From NCBI RefSeq assembly GCF_026745355.1, contig NC_079202.1:31238740-31302739 (forward strand): a DNA stretch of 64,000 bases, in the 5' to 3' direction. Numbering within the stretch: position 1 is the first letter of the stretch; every line of letters begins with the position of its first letter. Positions 46,324-58,896 of the stretch are shown here, in pieces. The stretch comes from Beta vulgaris subsp. vulgaris. Taxonomy: Eukaryota; Streptophyta; Magnoliopsida; Caryophyllales; Amaranthaceae. The notes under the pieces are model-generated. The model was not told where the DNA came from. It did not search any database and worked only from the letters and a program-made list of their open reading frames with translations. The position numbers were made by a program, and so were the translations under genes.

Positions 46324-48055
46324 GTATATGTTCTGAATTTCAAAGTCTTGTTATATTTTTGGAAAGATTGTATCAAGATACTTTCCTAAACTTTATTTTC
46401 AAAGATGGACTTTACGCTTGTGTATTGTTAGTTAAGTATGAGTTGTTAATAGAAATTGTCTTGTTGATTTTATTATGATAAATTAGAATAAAGTCAAGAG
46501 CAATATATTTGCCAAAAATTGTGAATAACAATTTAGGTAAATATATTTCCACATAAGGACAATTCCTATTTACATTTCAAGGTACTTAAGCGAAGATAAT
46601 ACGTGAAATTGATTGAGCTTTTCCAAGAAAAAATCTAAGCAGTTTGAAAAGTTTCTTACACTTCTTACAAACCCTAACACACGGTTGAAAAGAACGACAA
46701 TAGAGGTCGCAAACACTAGTTGATTAATTGCATATTGCTAAGGATAAATTCTTGCGCTTTTGCCTATACGTAGCAATGAACTGCGTAAAATTTTAAAAAA
46801 AGTGTGCAATAAACCTATTGTTGCGATTCTTATGCAAAATTGCAGCAACAAGTTCACTTAGGGTTTCCTAATTAAGTTGGAGTATGTAGGCGCTGTTTTC
46901 ATTCCTTCTACTTCCCTCCTCACATATTCATTCACCCTCCCTCCTATTAGAGGAATACAGTAGAACAAGGATCTTACAAAGATGAACACGATAATGTGAA
47001 CCTTCTAGGTGTTAATCACTTTCCCAAAAGAAGTATTCCGACCCTATGTTGAGCGTGATTTACACGTAACTTAAATCGAGATGCAAATAAGAACAACAAT
47101 GTTCTTGCTCATTAAGAATAATGCCGATTAAGAATAAATGTGTGAAGAGACTTGAGATGATGAATTTTTATGTTCTTGAGTTTGAGAGAGAGTTTTTAAC
47201 CATCCATCAATATGAGAAGAGTCCCATATATATAGAGTAGCATTACAAAGCTTAAACATATCATCAAAAAGACAATAATTGCTCAACGAAAAAAAGCATC
47301 ACTTCGCGAAGTAGGAAAACTGGCGAGTTGGAGTTTGCGCTCCCTTGTGGAGCACACGCTCCAAGGAGGAGCGAATGATCCATGCCCATGTCTATGCCAT
47401 TTTCAACAAATTTGAGCTTCTGACAATTCTGAGCGAGCGCTCTGTCATAGGAGTGAATACTCTTTATCGGTAGCCTCTATATCCTATGTTGTTAAGTGAC
47501 GACACCTTAACTAAACGACTTATACGAATGTAACATGAATCTAATCATACAAAGGCTCTAAATTTCTAAACCTCCTTCCTTCCCTTCTCTTTCAACGCCT
47601 CCTTGCCTTCTCTTTCTTCTCACTCCTCTGCCTTTTATTTCCTCTCATTAAACCACCACGCAACCTCCTCACTCATTGCACTTCTCTCACCATCCTTGCT
47701 ATACCCAACTCCTTCCTCTACTCCTCCACTACAAGTTTCCCTCCAATTCTCCCTCCACTCTTGCTTGACGTCTTAATCCTTCATCCATTCAAATCGTCGA
47801 GTTTATCACTCATGCTCGAACCCGTATTTCGTCTCTCACTGACTCCTCTTCGAATTCGTTTTTCCTCTCATCAGCACCGCCGACTGTTACTGTGGCTGTG
47901 GCTGTGACTAGCGGTTCATCGACATCCGTGTAGCGGTTCATGGGAATGGCATTTGTCGAGATTTGGTTATAGCGGTTCGTCGCTGACCCCTTCGTGGTTC
48001 ATTGATCTGATGAACCCACTGGAAAAAAGGCAATGAAGACTTCATGGTTCCCCTC
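46324..48055. other. Unassigned part of the duplicated block, copy B
   Basis: Equivalent of 34284-36023. No gene is supported; the C/T-rich open frame of copy A is broken here by small deletions. Confidence 0.4.
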
Positions 48056-48058
48056 TTC

Positions 48059-48366
48059 CAGTTTGTTTGGTAGAAGGAATTTGGAAGGAAAAGAAAGGAA
48101 GTGGAAGGAAATTTATTACTTTCCAATGTTTGGTTCATTAAAAAAAAAATAAGTGAAAGGAAATGGGAGGAATTGGAAGGAAGATTCTTTAATGAAAGTT
48201 CCCTTTCCTTTCCTCCCAAAAGCGGGGGAATTTGGAAGGAAAGAGAAAATTTATACCAAACATGGGAAATTAAGGTTTTTTTCCTTTTTCTTCCATTCTT
48301 TTCTTTTCTCTTCCATTCCTTTCTCTTCCCTTTCTTTCCTTTACTAAAAATGAACCAAACACACTG
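48059..48366. mobile_element. Harbinger-like MITE, copy B
   Basis: Same CAGTTTGTTTGGTA and GAACCAAACACACTG ends and TTC flanks as copy A (36027-36336). Confidence 0.65.
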
Positions 48367-48619
48367 TTCATGGCCGACTAAAAAAAAAATTTATTTTCTT
48401 TTCTTTTTTATTTATCTGAATCATATGATGATAGAAATGAAATTTTATTGTTTTAGATTTTTTGAATTATATTTTTTGAGTTAATGTGATAAGAGTTTAG
48501 CTAGGTTTTTATTTTTAAGGGTTTTTCTTTTTGTTTATTTTGTAATTAAAGGTTGTAAAAATATATCTTTATTGAATTTATGCATTCAATCTGCAGTAAA
48601 TAAATTGATTGTTGTACTT

Positions 48620-51067
48620 ATTTGACTTGGCGTATTCAGGAAAGATTGGACTTTAGTTGGTAGATCGGTCTTTAGAGCTATTAAAGCTTTTATCTATTCA
48701 GGAAAGATTTTAAAGGAGATTAATCACACATTTATTACCTTAATACAAAAAATAGACAATCCTTCTAATCTTAACCAATTCATACCTATTAGTCTTTCTT
48801 ATACAATCTATAATATTATATATAAAATCATGGCTAATAGGTTAAAAGTTGTTCTGAAAATTATTCATTCTTTACAGGGAGCTTTTCTCACTGAAAGATT
48901 AATTCAACATAATGTTCTCCTTGCTCATGATGTTTTTCATTCTTTTAAAAATAAAAAAGGGTTGGAAGGATGGATAGCTTTGAAGTTGGACATGGAAAAA
49001 GCGTATGATCGTTTAGAGTGGGATTTCATCTTTATTACTTTAGAGAAATTGATTTTCTGTTCTCGTTGGATAGAGTGGTTAAAACAATGTATTAATACTG
49101 TCTCCTTTTCAGTTTTAGTTAATGTTATTCCTAGTGAAACTTTTGTCTTGTTAAGTGGAGTTCGTCAAGTAGACCCTTTATCTTCTTATATCTTTATTTT
49201 ATGTGCAGAAAAAGTGTCTTCTCAGTTGACTAAATGGAAAGCTAACTCCTTATCTAAAGCAAGTAGGACCATTTTTATTCAATCTAATCTAGCAACGAAA
49301 GCCAATTATCAAATGCAAAGTTTTTATTTGCCCTCTAAAATTCTTTCTTCCCTTGATAAATGTTATAGAAATTTCTTTTGAAATAAAGCCTCAGATACTA
49401 AATCTCCGAATTTGATTGGATGGGATAAGATTTGTAAACCCAAAAAATTTGGAGGATTGAGACTTAGGAAAGCTAAGACTAATTATATTGCCCTTCAGTT
49501 CAAGCTTATTTGAAAGATTCTAGATTCTCTTGACAATTTATGGGTTAATTTAGTTGAGATAGAGTATTTAAAGATGACGATTTATTTGCTTATAAAGTCA
49601 AAGCTAATGTTTCCTGGCAATGGAGAAAGCTGATGCGGTTAAGAAGTTCTTTTAAGAAGGGGTTAAGATGTAATGTTGGAGATGCTGAGAACATCTCCTT
49701 TTGGTATGATAATTGGGTTTTTAGCTATCCCATTGCGGATATATATACCATGGTTTTAGTGGATCTAAAAGTATGAAAGTTAGTTACTTCGTTAATCAGG
49801 ATCGTCAATGGGATAAATCTCTTCTTATGCAGTTTATCCCTCTAGATATATCTAATGTATTAACTAATTTATTTACTCCTGCTAATCAAATTTTTGACAA
49901 AACGTTTTGCCTCCCCTTATAGGAATTATTCTGTTAAGTCAGTTGTGGAGCTTATTCAAGGTCTAAACTCGCAGCTGTCTGAGCCTACAATTTTTCATTA
50001 AATTTGGAAATTGAAAGTTCCCCCAAAAATGAAACTTTTTTATCAGGAAAATTTGCCAAAATGGCCTTCCTACAAAGGAAAGGCTGGAAATAAGCCATGT
50101 TTTTCTTCTTATGGAGTGTGTCTTTTGTAATTATCACTCTAAGGATTCCTCTCATCTCTTTTCTAGTTCTCTTTTTGTTATAAATGTGTGTGAGGATCTC
50201 AAGAGCCATATGAACTAGAGTGCTCCTCCCGTTATTGTGAATGAGTTTCCCTTTGTAGATCATTTATTAAATTTAGAATCTTGTTTCTCGATCTCTAAAA
50301 TTGAGATTTTTGCTAACTTGGTGGTTTATTTGGTAGAATCGGAATGGGGTGATTTTCCGTCAGGAAAATTGTTCTCTAGTTAAAGTTAGTGCGATGATTA
50401 GATCTTATATGCATAAAATTAGGATTCAGAGAGCCACAGTTGATGAAAGTGATGCTCATTTCTCTCTCCAGTCTATTCAGAAGAGGTGGTGTTTCTTCTG
50501 GTAAGTCTAAGAGTCGGGATCAGGTTAGTTGGTGTCCTCCTCCTTCCAATTATTATAATGTTCATTTTGATGGTTCTAAACTTCCAAATGGTTAAGGCTC
50601 ATTTGGGTTTATTATTCGTGATTCAGAAGGGAAATTTTTATTATGTGGTGCTGGTGCTTTAGATTCGTCGATTTCTATTCTTGTTGCTGAAGCTAGGGGA
50701 TTAAGAGAAGGTATCTGAGGGGCATTTTCTTTGGGAAATAAAAATTTTATTATCGAGGGTCACAATTTGGTTGTTATCAACTCTATTAGAAATATTTGGA
50801 AGATTTTCTAAGACTATTAACGATATTATTTTAGATGCAGGTGAAAATTTGAGGCCATTCAAGATGTCCACATTCGTCATGCTTTTCGGGAGGGTAATGG
50901 TGCTGCAGATTGGATGGCTCATCATAGTCACACGACGACTAACATTACTTATTGGTTTGATGTTTCTGATTTCCCTTTTGTTGTAATCATCCATAAGGAT
51001 GATTTAGGGTGGCCCAATTCTTAGGATCCACCCTAGTTGTTTCTTTACTTTCTAATTAAAAAAAAAT
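48620..51067 (+). pseudogene. L1-type LINE, 5'-truncated, RT with internal deletion, copy B
   Basis: Same LINE as 36592-39327. Frame 48830-49381 starts MANRLKVVLKIIHSLQG, keeps LKLDMEKAYDRLEWDF and SGVRQVDPLSSYIFIL, and then jumps in frame to KVSSQLTKWKANSL. The 363 bp that encode the catalytic FADD/FADY region in copy A are missing. The RNase H part (DGSKLPNG, IIRDSEGKF, EARGLREG) carries stops. The 3' UTR ends in an A-run near 51058-51067, the probable LINE poly(A) tail. No ORF1 or endonuclease. Confidence 0.88.
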
Positions 51068-53364
51068 GTGTGTTGTAATGTTTTCTAGAGAATTATTTTT
51101 AAAAATAAGCTTAACTTCAGAATTTTGCCAATTTTTTTTCATTAACCCGCACCTATTTCTGCGGTATTGGGAAGAAACCGCAGTAATATACTTGTTTTTT
51201 AAATAAATAATATATTGTTGCTATAACATATGGATTAAGAGAAGGTATCTGAGGGAATTTTCTTTGGGAAATAAAAATTTTATTATCGAGGGTCACAATT
51301 TGGTTGTTATCAACTCTATTAGAAATATTTGGAAGATTTTCTAAGACTATAAACGATATTATTTTAGATGCAGGTGAAAATTTGAAGCCATTCAAGATGT
51401 CCACATTCGTCATGCTTTTCGGGAGGGTAATGGTGCTGCAGATAGGATGGCTCATCATAGTCACACGACGACTAACATTACTTATTGGTTTGATGTTTCT
51501 GATTTCCCTTTTGTTGTAATCATCCATAAGGATGATTTAGGGTGGCCCAATTCTTGGGATCCACCCTAGTTGTTTCTTTACTTTCTAATTAAAAAAAAAA
51601 ATGTGTGTTGTAATGTTTTCTAGAGAATTATTTTTAAAAATAAGCTTAACTTCAGAATTTTGCCAATTTTTTTTCATTAACCCGCACCTATTTCTGCGGT
51701 ATTGGGAAGAAACCGCAGTAATATACTTGTTTTTTAAATAAATAATATATTGTTGCTATAACATATGGATTAAGAGAAGGTATCTGAGGGGCATTTTCTT
51801 TGGGAAATAAAAATTTTATTATCGAGGGTCACAATTTGGTTGTTATCAACTCTATTAGAAATATTTGGAAGATTTTCTAAGACTATAAACGATATTATTT
51901 TAGATGCAGGTGAAAATTTGAAGCCATTCAAGATGTCCACATTCGTCATGCTTTTCGGAGGGTAATGGTGCTGCAGATAGGATGGCTCATCATAGTCACA
52001 CGACGACTAACATTACTTATTGGTTTGATGTTTCTGATTTCCCTTTTGTTGTAATCATCCATAAGGATGATTTAGGGTGGCCCAATTCTTGGGATCCACC
52101 CTAGTTGTTTCTTTACTTTCTAATTAAAAAAAAAATGTGTGTTGTAATGTTTTCTAGACTATTATTTTTAAAAATAAGCTTAACTTCAGAATTTTGCCAA
52201 TTTTTTTTCATTAACCCGCACCTAATTCTGCGATATTGGGAAGAAACCGCAGTAATATACTTGTTTTTTTAAATAAATAATATATTGTTGCTATAACATA
52301 TGGATTAAGAGAAGGTATCTGAGGGGCATTTTCTTTGGGAAATAAAAATTTTATTATCGAGGGTCACAATTTGGTTGTTATCAACTCTATTAGAAATATT
52401 TGGAAGATTTTCTAAGACTATTAACGATATTATTTTAGATGCAGGTGAAAATTTGAAGCCATTCAAGATGTCCACATTCGTCATGCTTTTCGGGAGGGTA
52501 ATGGTGCTGCAGATAGGATGGCTCATCATAGTCACACGACGACTAACATTACTTATTGGTTTGATGTTTCTGATTTCCCTTTTGTTGTAATCATCCATAA
52601 GGATGATTTAGGGTGGCCCAATTCTTGGGATCCACCCTAGTTGTTTCTTTACTTTCTAATTAAAAAAAAATGTGTGTTGTAATGTTTTCTAGACTATTAT
52701 TTTTAAAAATAAGCTTAACTTCAGAATTTTGCCAATTTTTTTTCATTAACCCGCACCTATTTCTGCGATATTGGGAAGAAACCGCAGTAATATACTTGTT
52801 TTTTAAATAAATAATATATTGTTGCTATAACATATGGATTAAGAGAAGGTATCTGAGGGGCATTTTCTTTGGGAAATAAAAATTTTATTATCGAGGGTCA
52901 CAATTTGGTTGTTATCAACTCTATTAGAAATATTTGGAAGATTTTCTAAGACTATTAACGATATTATTTTAGATGCAGGTGAAAATTTGAAGCCATTCAA
53001 GATGTCCACATTCGTCATGCTTTTCGAGAGGGTAATGGTGCTGCAGATAGGATGGCTCATCATAGTCACACGACGACTAACATTACTTATTGGTTTGATG
53101 TTTCTGATTTCCCTTTTGTTGTAATCATCAATAAGGATGATTTATGGGTGGCCCAATTCTTGGGATCCACCCTAGTTGTTTCTTTACTTTCTAATTAAAA
53201 AAAATGTGTTGTAATGTTTTCTAGAGAATTATTTTTAAAAATAAGCTTAAATTCATAATTTTGCCAATTTTTTTTTCATTAACCCGCACCTATTTCTGCG
53301 ATATTGGGAAGAAACCGCAGTAATATACTTGTTTTTTAAATAAATAATATATTGTTTCTATAAC
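50699..53364 (+). repeat. Five tandem 535-bp units derived from the LINE 3' end
   Basis: Units start at 50699, 51233, 51768, 52303 and 52837 with GATTAAGAGAAGGTATCTG. Each holds the degenerate RNase H tail, the LINE 3' UTR and A-run, and about 180 bp of downstream flank (with CCGCACCTATTTCTGCG) ending TTGTTGCTATAACATAT. Units are nearly identical and differ by A-run length and a few substitutions. Repeated open frames of 71 and 97 codons are by-products. Confidence 0.93.
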
Positions 53365-53748
53365 ACCCCTGAATTTCGAGTTGCTAATTAAATTAAATAA
53401 TATCAAAATTCTACAGAAAATTCGGCAGAGCTCCGTCTGAAATATGGATTGCCTAAAATTCAATTTAGGACTTGCGTCCATATTATAAACCTGTATGAAT
53501 AATCCAGCAAACCAAGTTCTCCAAAATCCTTATCCAGCTCAAAAATCAATACATCCATGCATAAGTACCCGAAATCCAAAAGTGTTATTTATTTTACGGT
53601 TATTGCAGGAACAACCGTTAAGGATAACTACCTAACTGAATTAATGTTAAAGCAACAACTAAATTAAACTATTACAATCCAAACGTGTAAAGGTTTAAGT
53701 ATTAATATTTATAACCTTAAGTTCCAAAATGATATATATATATATATA

Positions 53749-56487
53749 GGAACAAGATCTTGTGAAAACCACTAGTTAATCTGAAAACTGAAAACAAGAT
53801 ATCTGAACCATTGATTTTGATCGTACGGTTTATATCTCAATTCCCTCTATCCCACTCTAACACTCCCTCTCACTCATCAAACTCCAGCCCACTCTCTCTC
53901 CTCTAAAGATCAACCCAGATTTTGATCGTGCCGCTTAACCCTTCCATTTTTTTTTCTCTCTCCTCCATCAATGGCAGAAAAGATTTGCATCTCTACTTCT
54001 CTCTTTACTCCTCTGCTCTGATGCAGCCCAAAACAACAACTCCAGCAACCATACCACCCCCAACAACAACAATGCAACACACAACACATGGAAGGGAAAT
54101 TCCTTTTATTACTTTGCCGGACCACCACAAGGCGGCATCAACAACGCCAACACGCGGGGATCGGAGCAGTAGGTTTACCACAAAACACTTCAACGACAAT
54201 AGGAGGATCGAGAGGAAAGAGAGACACGAGCTTAGATCAATTCCTGAAATGGCGAAAAATAGTAGATGAAATTGGTGATGTTTCGTTCGGAATTTTATCA
54301 TCTTCTCTTTATTTTGTGGAACTTTTTCAGATTTTTGTCATCAATTCATCATCAAATTCATCATTTCCTCTAATTTTAGGGTTCTTCTTCTTGATTTTTT
54401 TTCCTATATTCTGATATCTGTGTATTCTTTCTCGATTTTTCTTTTTTAACTTTTCATATTTCATTGTTTTGAACTATCTCTGTTTTGATTATTGATTGAG
54501 GTTGAATAATTTTAAATTTCTCTGTTTTCTGGTTTGAGAGTTATGTGATTTGATGAGTAATTGTTAATTTTATGATAATTTTGAGCTCATTTTGTTCATC
54601 ATTTTCAGATCTTCAACTGAATTTTTGAATCTAGTAATTTTCGATCAAAATTGCGAAGAGATCTTCATTTTTCGTTCAATTTTGGACTATTCTTATGGAT
54701 TTTTATTGGATTGCTCAATTTTGTATTCATATTAGATGCTTTTTTTAGGCTATTAACATTCATTCTTCTTGATTTTTCTTTTATTCTTGTTAAATATTAT
54801 TTACTTTTCAATAGCTCGAATATTGAAAATAAAGCATACTCTTCTAATCTTCTAATTGTAATTGTCAAATTACGTGATCGTTTTAGGTGATTTGATTTTT
54901 GACTTGTGAATTTTTGGTGGATTTTGGTGTAGATTTGTTGAAAACTTAAAAGTTACCCTATATCAAGTTTTTTTATTAGTTTCCAAAGTATTGTTATTAG
55001 TTGCTGTTTTAAAGCTATTTGTTACCCCCTCTCACTAACATATATTTGGCGAAATTCATACAAAGTATTGTTATTAGTTGCCAAAGTATTGTGATTAGTT
55101 GCTGTTTTAAAGCTATTTGTTATCCCCCTCTCACTAACATATATTTCAAGGTAAAAAGTTACCTTAAAAGTGGTAATAGTTACTCTTATAATAAATAAAG
55201 TTACCGTTGAAATATATAGAACTATCCTTAATATTATAAAGTTACCCCAAAACTGACAAAAGTTACCCTAAAAGTGTTAAAAGTTACCCTAAAGGGGTGG
55301 GATCCGCTGAAAATAACTTTTAATCTGAAAACTGAAAACAGTGTAACTTTTACCATTTTTAGGGCAACTTTATATATTTTAAGGGTAACTTTTACCAGTT
55401 TTAGGATAACTAAATTATATTAAGGATAACTTTATATATTTCAAGGGTAACTTTATATATTTTAAGGGCAATTTTTACCAGTTGTGGGGTAACTATATTA
55501 TATTAAGGATGACTTTATATATGCCAAGGGCAACTTTATATATTATAAGAGTAACTTTTACCACTTTTAGGGTAACTTTTAGTATTATATTAGTAACTTT
55601 GACTAATGTTAAAGTAACTATACACCTTGATATTTTCCTCACCTTCTTCTTCAACCTTCATCTCCTTTCTTTTTCTCTCTCTCTCAACATTCAGAAAAAT
55701 GCTAGAAATAATTAATTCAAATTGCAGCTCCATAACTTAGTCAATCTCTTAAATAGAATCAATCATCATCATCAACAAAACTGAGCTAGAATTAAAACCA
55801 GAAAGTTCCTCTAATCAACAATCAACATCAGTGCTATAATATGAAGTTTCCTTGATATTATCAGACAACAACATATTGTTTCAAGTTTCATCATTCAAAA
55901 GAAAGTACAAATAACAGAAAAGTGACCAATAAAGAGAGAGAATAACAGGTCATAACTAAGAGTTAGTTAACGGCGGCGAGCTGCAACAACTTGGACATGG
56001 CGTCGGGACGAATAGGATGAAGAAAGGATGAAGAGTTGGGTGGAAGTGAAATCGCGTTTATCTAAGCAAAATCGACGATGAAAACAAGAGATTAGAGACG
56101 TCGTTTGATGTTGTTATCGACTTCTTTCCTCCAATTTTGCTGATTTTATTCTCTCTCTTCTTGTTTCTCCATTTTTGCATCTGTTAGAACTTCATTGTAA
56201 CTCAGAGATAAATGATGAGAGGAAAGAGAAATGGATATTCTCCATTGTTGAATTGTTGTATGAAGAATTCGTAGTCAGAAGATCAGAGAAAGAATGGAAA
56301 TAATTGTTGAAGATGGGGTTTCTCTGTTTTTGTTGTGGTTTGAAGAGAGAGAACGGGTTCCTGGAGGAGATATATAATTGGCCCAAATCTTATGAATTTG
56401 ATGATAACCATCGGATCTAGTTTCAATGGCCCAAATCTTCTGTTTTCAGTTTTCAGCTTTAGAGATGTTTTCACAAGATCTTATTCC
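53749..56487. mobile_element. 2.7-kb inverted-repeat element inserted in a (TA)n tract
   Basis: Ends GGAACAAGATCTTGTGAAAAC and the complement of GTTTTCACAAGATCTTATTCC, differing at one base, with a second shared block TGAAAACTGAAAACA further in. Both flanks are TATATA runs (53732-53748 and 56488-56512), so it appears to have landed in a TA microsatellite, as described for Micron-type MITEs of rice. It encodes no recognised transposase. Open frames at 53922-54414 may be a captured gene piece or chance. Confidence 0.7.
54945..55625. repeat. Inverted array of AGTTACCCT / AGGGTAACT words
   Basis: The left half (54945-55300) repeats AAAGTTACCCTA-like units. The right half (55340-55625) repeats the complement, TTAGGGTAACTTTTACC. 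The centre, near 55310-55345, also contains a copy of the inner terminal motif (AATCTGAAAACTGAAAACA). The array could fold into a long hairpin. Confidence 0.75.
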
Positions 56488-58573
56488 TATATATATATAT
56501 ATATATATATATTGCAGCGTAAATAGAACTACTATATTTCAACTAAGCTAGTGGAACGTTGCTCTCAGCCCACACCACACTTGTAAATCTTCATGTACCT
56601 GCATATATCAGGCATGTAGTATCAGCCAAACTAGTTGAGCAAGATTTCATACTAAGAAGCCAAACATATATGCAGGTAGGATATAACAAACATATCCTAC
56701 AAATCATTTACTTTCAAAATATTATACTAAATACAACTTTATAAAACCTGTTTTCCTTTCTTTGTATTTCTTTCCAAAACGTATACATTCTTTCTTTTTC
56801 TTTTTGAAACCAAATCTTTTTTTTCCTTTTCCTTTTGAAACCAAATTCTTTGTTTCCTTTTTCTTTCACAAAATATATTAAAAGTCTCAAAGTTATAAAT
56901 CTAAAGAATGGAACAACTTTTATTTCCATTGGGCTAGCTAGGCCCTCCGGATAAAATAAGACAAAGATCCCTAGTGTGCACACCCTACAAACGGCCAAAC
57001 CGTAGCAGAAGATCAGAGTCCGAGGTACTGATCAACGTACCCCACAAACTATTCTATAAATCGAGCCAAACCCGACAAAGTTCCATTCTTTGAGATGCCA
57101 CACAGGCAATCCCCACAACTTTAAAAACACAAAACTATTTGATATAATCTTTCCATAAACTTTCTTATTTGTGGTTCGGAAACCAACATCTTTATCTTTG
57201 AAGGAACATCCTCCCTTACCAACCAAACTTTCTATTAAAGGAGGAACATCCTACTTTTTCAAACCACTTTCAACCAAAATGAGATACATACCTCTTCAAA
57301 ACTCTTCTCTAAATACAAAAGTTTTAGTAAGAAATCTTACCTTTTGAAATACACCAAATCAACTATATCAAGCAGTCAATACGGCTCCTCAATGAAACCG
57401 GAATCTACAATATAAACATATATGTACTCATTAAGTAATAATAGACTTGGCTTAACTAGTTAATGAGCTTTGCTTAACTCTAGTTTTATAAATTATGAGC
57501 CTCACTTCAAATGACATAACTAACTAATACTAACAATACTAAAATCTCTCTTAGTTTATATAAAACCAACACCTAAGCTTCATAATATATATTTAGATAC
57601 TTAAAAATTCATTAGGAAAAACATTCAAACTTAAAACACCTGATACTAGAGATATTAATTTCAGCAGAAAATTAAAATGGGCATAACTTCCTCATTCGAA
57701 CTCCTAATCAAGCGTTTCTTGAGCCTAACTTGAGTAGAATTTGATATGAACAACTTTTGTGAAATAATATTTTTTCGAAAAACGCCCAAAAACTGTTGAA
57801 AAACATGAATTACGAAACTGACCTGTGATTTCTACGAATTTCAAGTCTTGTTCATAAACTCATTATTATCATGAAACAATCTCACTCAATCAAACTACAC
57901 CCAACATTCACAATCAAAAACCCCAATTCAATTTCAATTATAAAAACCCTAACTTCATAAACTTTTAGAAAACTAAAATTAAATTAAGAACTTAACTTAC
58001 CCACTACTATGGAAGATTAATGGTGAAGAAAGCTTGTGAAATCGACCCTTAAAACGCACCCCAAACCTCAAACGCACCGAAATCCGACTTTTTTGTTGAA
58101 CCTATTCCTCACGGTGCCGCTTGCCCTAGTTGAGATTGTTGTGTTGTAGTTGAGGCGCCGGAAAGATAGAGAGGTTGGAGGTGGTAGTGTTCTTTGTGTG
58201 ATGAAGATTGTGAAAGCTTTGATGGTGAGGATGAAGATGGAAGGAAATGTTATGAACGTAAGTTTGCTTCTTTTCTTTTCTTTATTCATTTATTTTCCCC
58301 CTTTCCTTTTTTACATGAATAATACTCCCTTCCTTTTTCCAAATAACTATATAGATATATAACCTTTCTTTATTAATACTTAAACTCTTCACTAAACTTA
58401 ACCCACTAAATTCATAAACATTTATATTTATAATAATATTATATATAATATATATATATAATAATAATATTAAAATTCCTACATAAAAATATTAAATATG
58501 AAATAATTAAAAGAAATAATTTATTTTCAGTAGAATAAATATTAATTATATTCCCAAAAACTGGGGTGTTACA

Positions 58574-58600
58574 ATCTACCCCCGTTAAAATAAGTTTCGT
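58574..58600 (-). promoter_or_regulatory. Polypurine tract of the gypsy element
   Basis: On the minus strand TTTTAACGGGGGTAGAT directly precedes the 3' LTR start TGTAACACCCC. It should prime plus-strand synthesis. Confidence 0.7.
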
Positions 58601-58896
58601 CCTCGAAACTTCAAACAATTCTTAAGCTCGTAGAGAAAATCCTATCCTTTTTCAAAACCTTAGCTCATTAACTTTATCTATTAAGCCAACTATCTATTAT
58701 TAAAGTACCAAGGATAATACCTATATATTATCAAACTTCCACATAAACTATCATAATAGCACACTATCAACATGCAATACCTTTCAAGTAGAATCCAACT
58801 CTTAATACAAGTCAAACACGTCCTTACATACTAAGAAATCATACTAATTCCACCGTCCCTAAAATATTAGTTACGTCCTCGTAACTAAAAGCATAC
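58601..58896. other. 3' untranslated part of the gypsy element
   Basis: Between the chromodomain stop codon (58897-58899) and the polypurine tract. No open frame or motif of note. Confidence 0.5.

Larger units (their letters stand above)
44530..50997. repeat. Duplicated block, copy B
   Basis: Second copy of 32463-39327, same orientation and same order of nested elements. Differences include many 1-2 bp deletions in the CACTA-like array, a 363-bp deletion in the LINE RT, and continuation of the LINE beyond the point where copy A ends. Confidence 0.9.
53359..58573 (-). repeat. 3' LTR of the gypsy element, with nested 2.7-kb element
   Basis: On the minus strand it starts TGTAACACCCCAG (complement of 58561-58573) and ends GGGGTGTTATA (complement of 53359-53369), the TGTAACACCC...GGGTGTTACA pattern common in Tekay-type LTRs. 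Without the insert at 53749-56487 it is about 2.5 kb. No gene is seen inside; a stretch near 56520-58560 is ordinary AT-rich LTR sequence. The partner LTR is outside the window, so the left border is inferred. Confidence 0.65.

Noticed and set aside
50701..53124. Repeated 71- and 97-codon frames
   Set aside because: They are out-of-frame readings of the repeated LINE RNase H tail.
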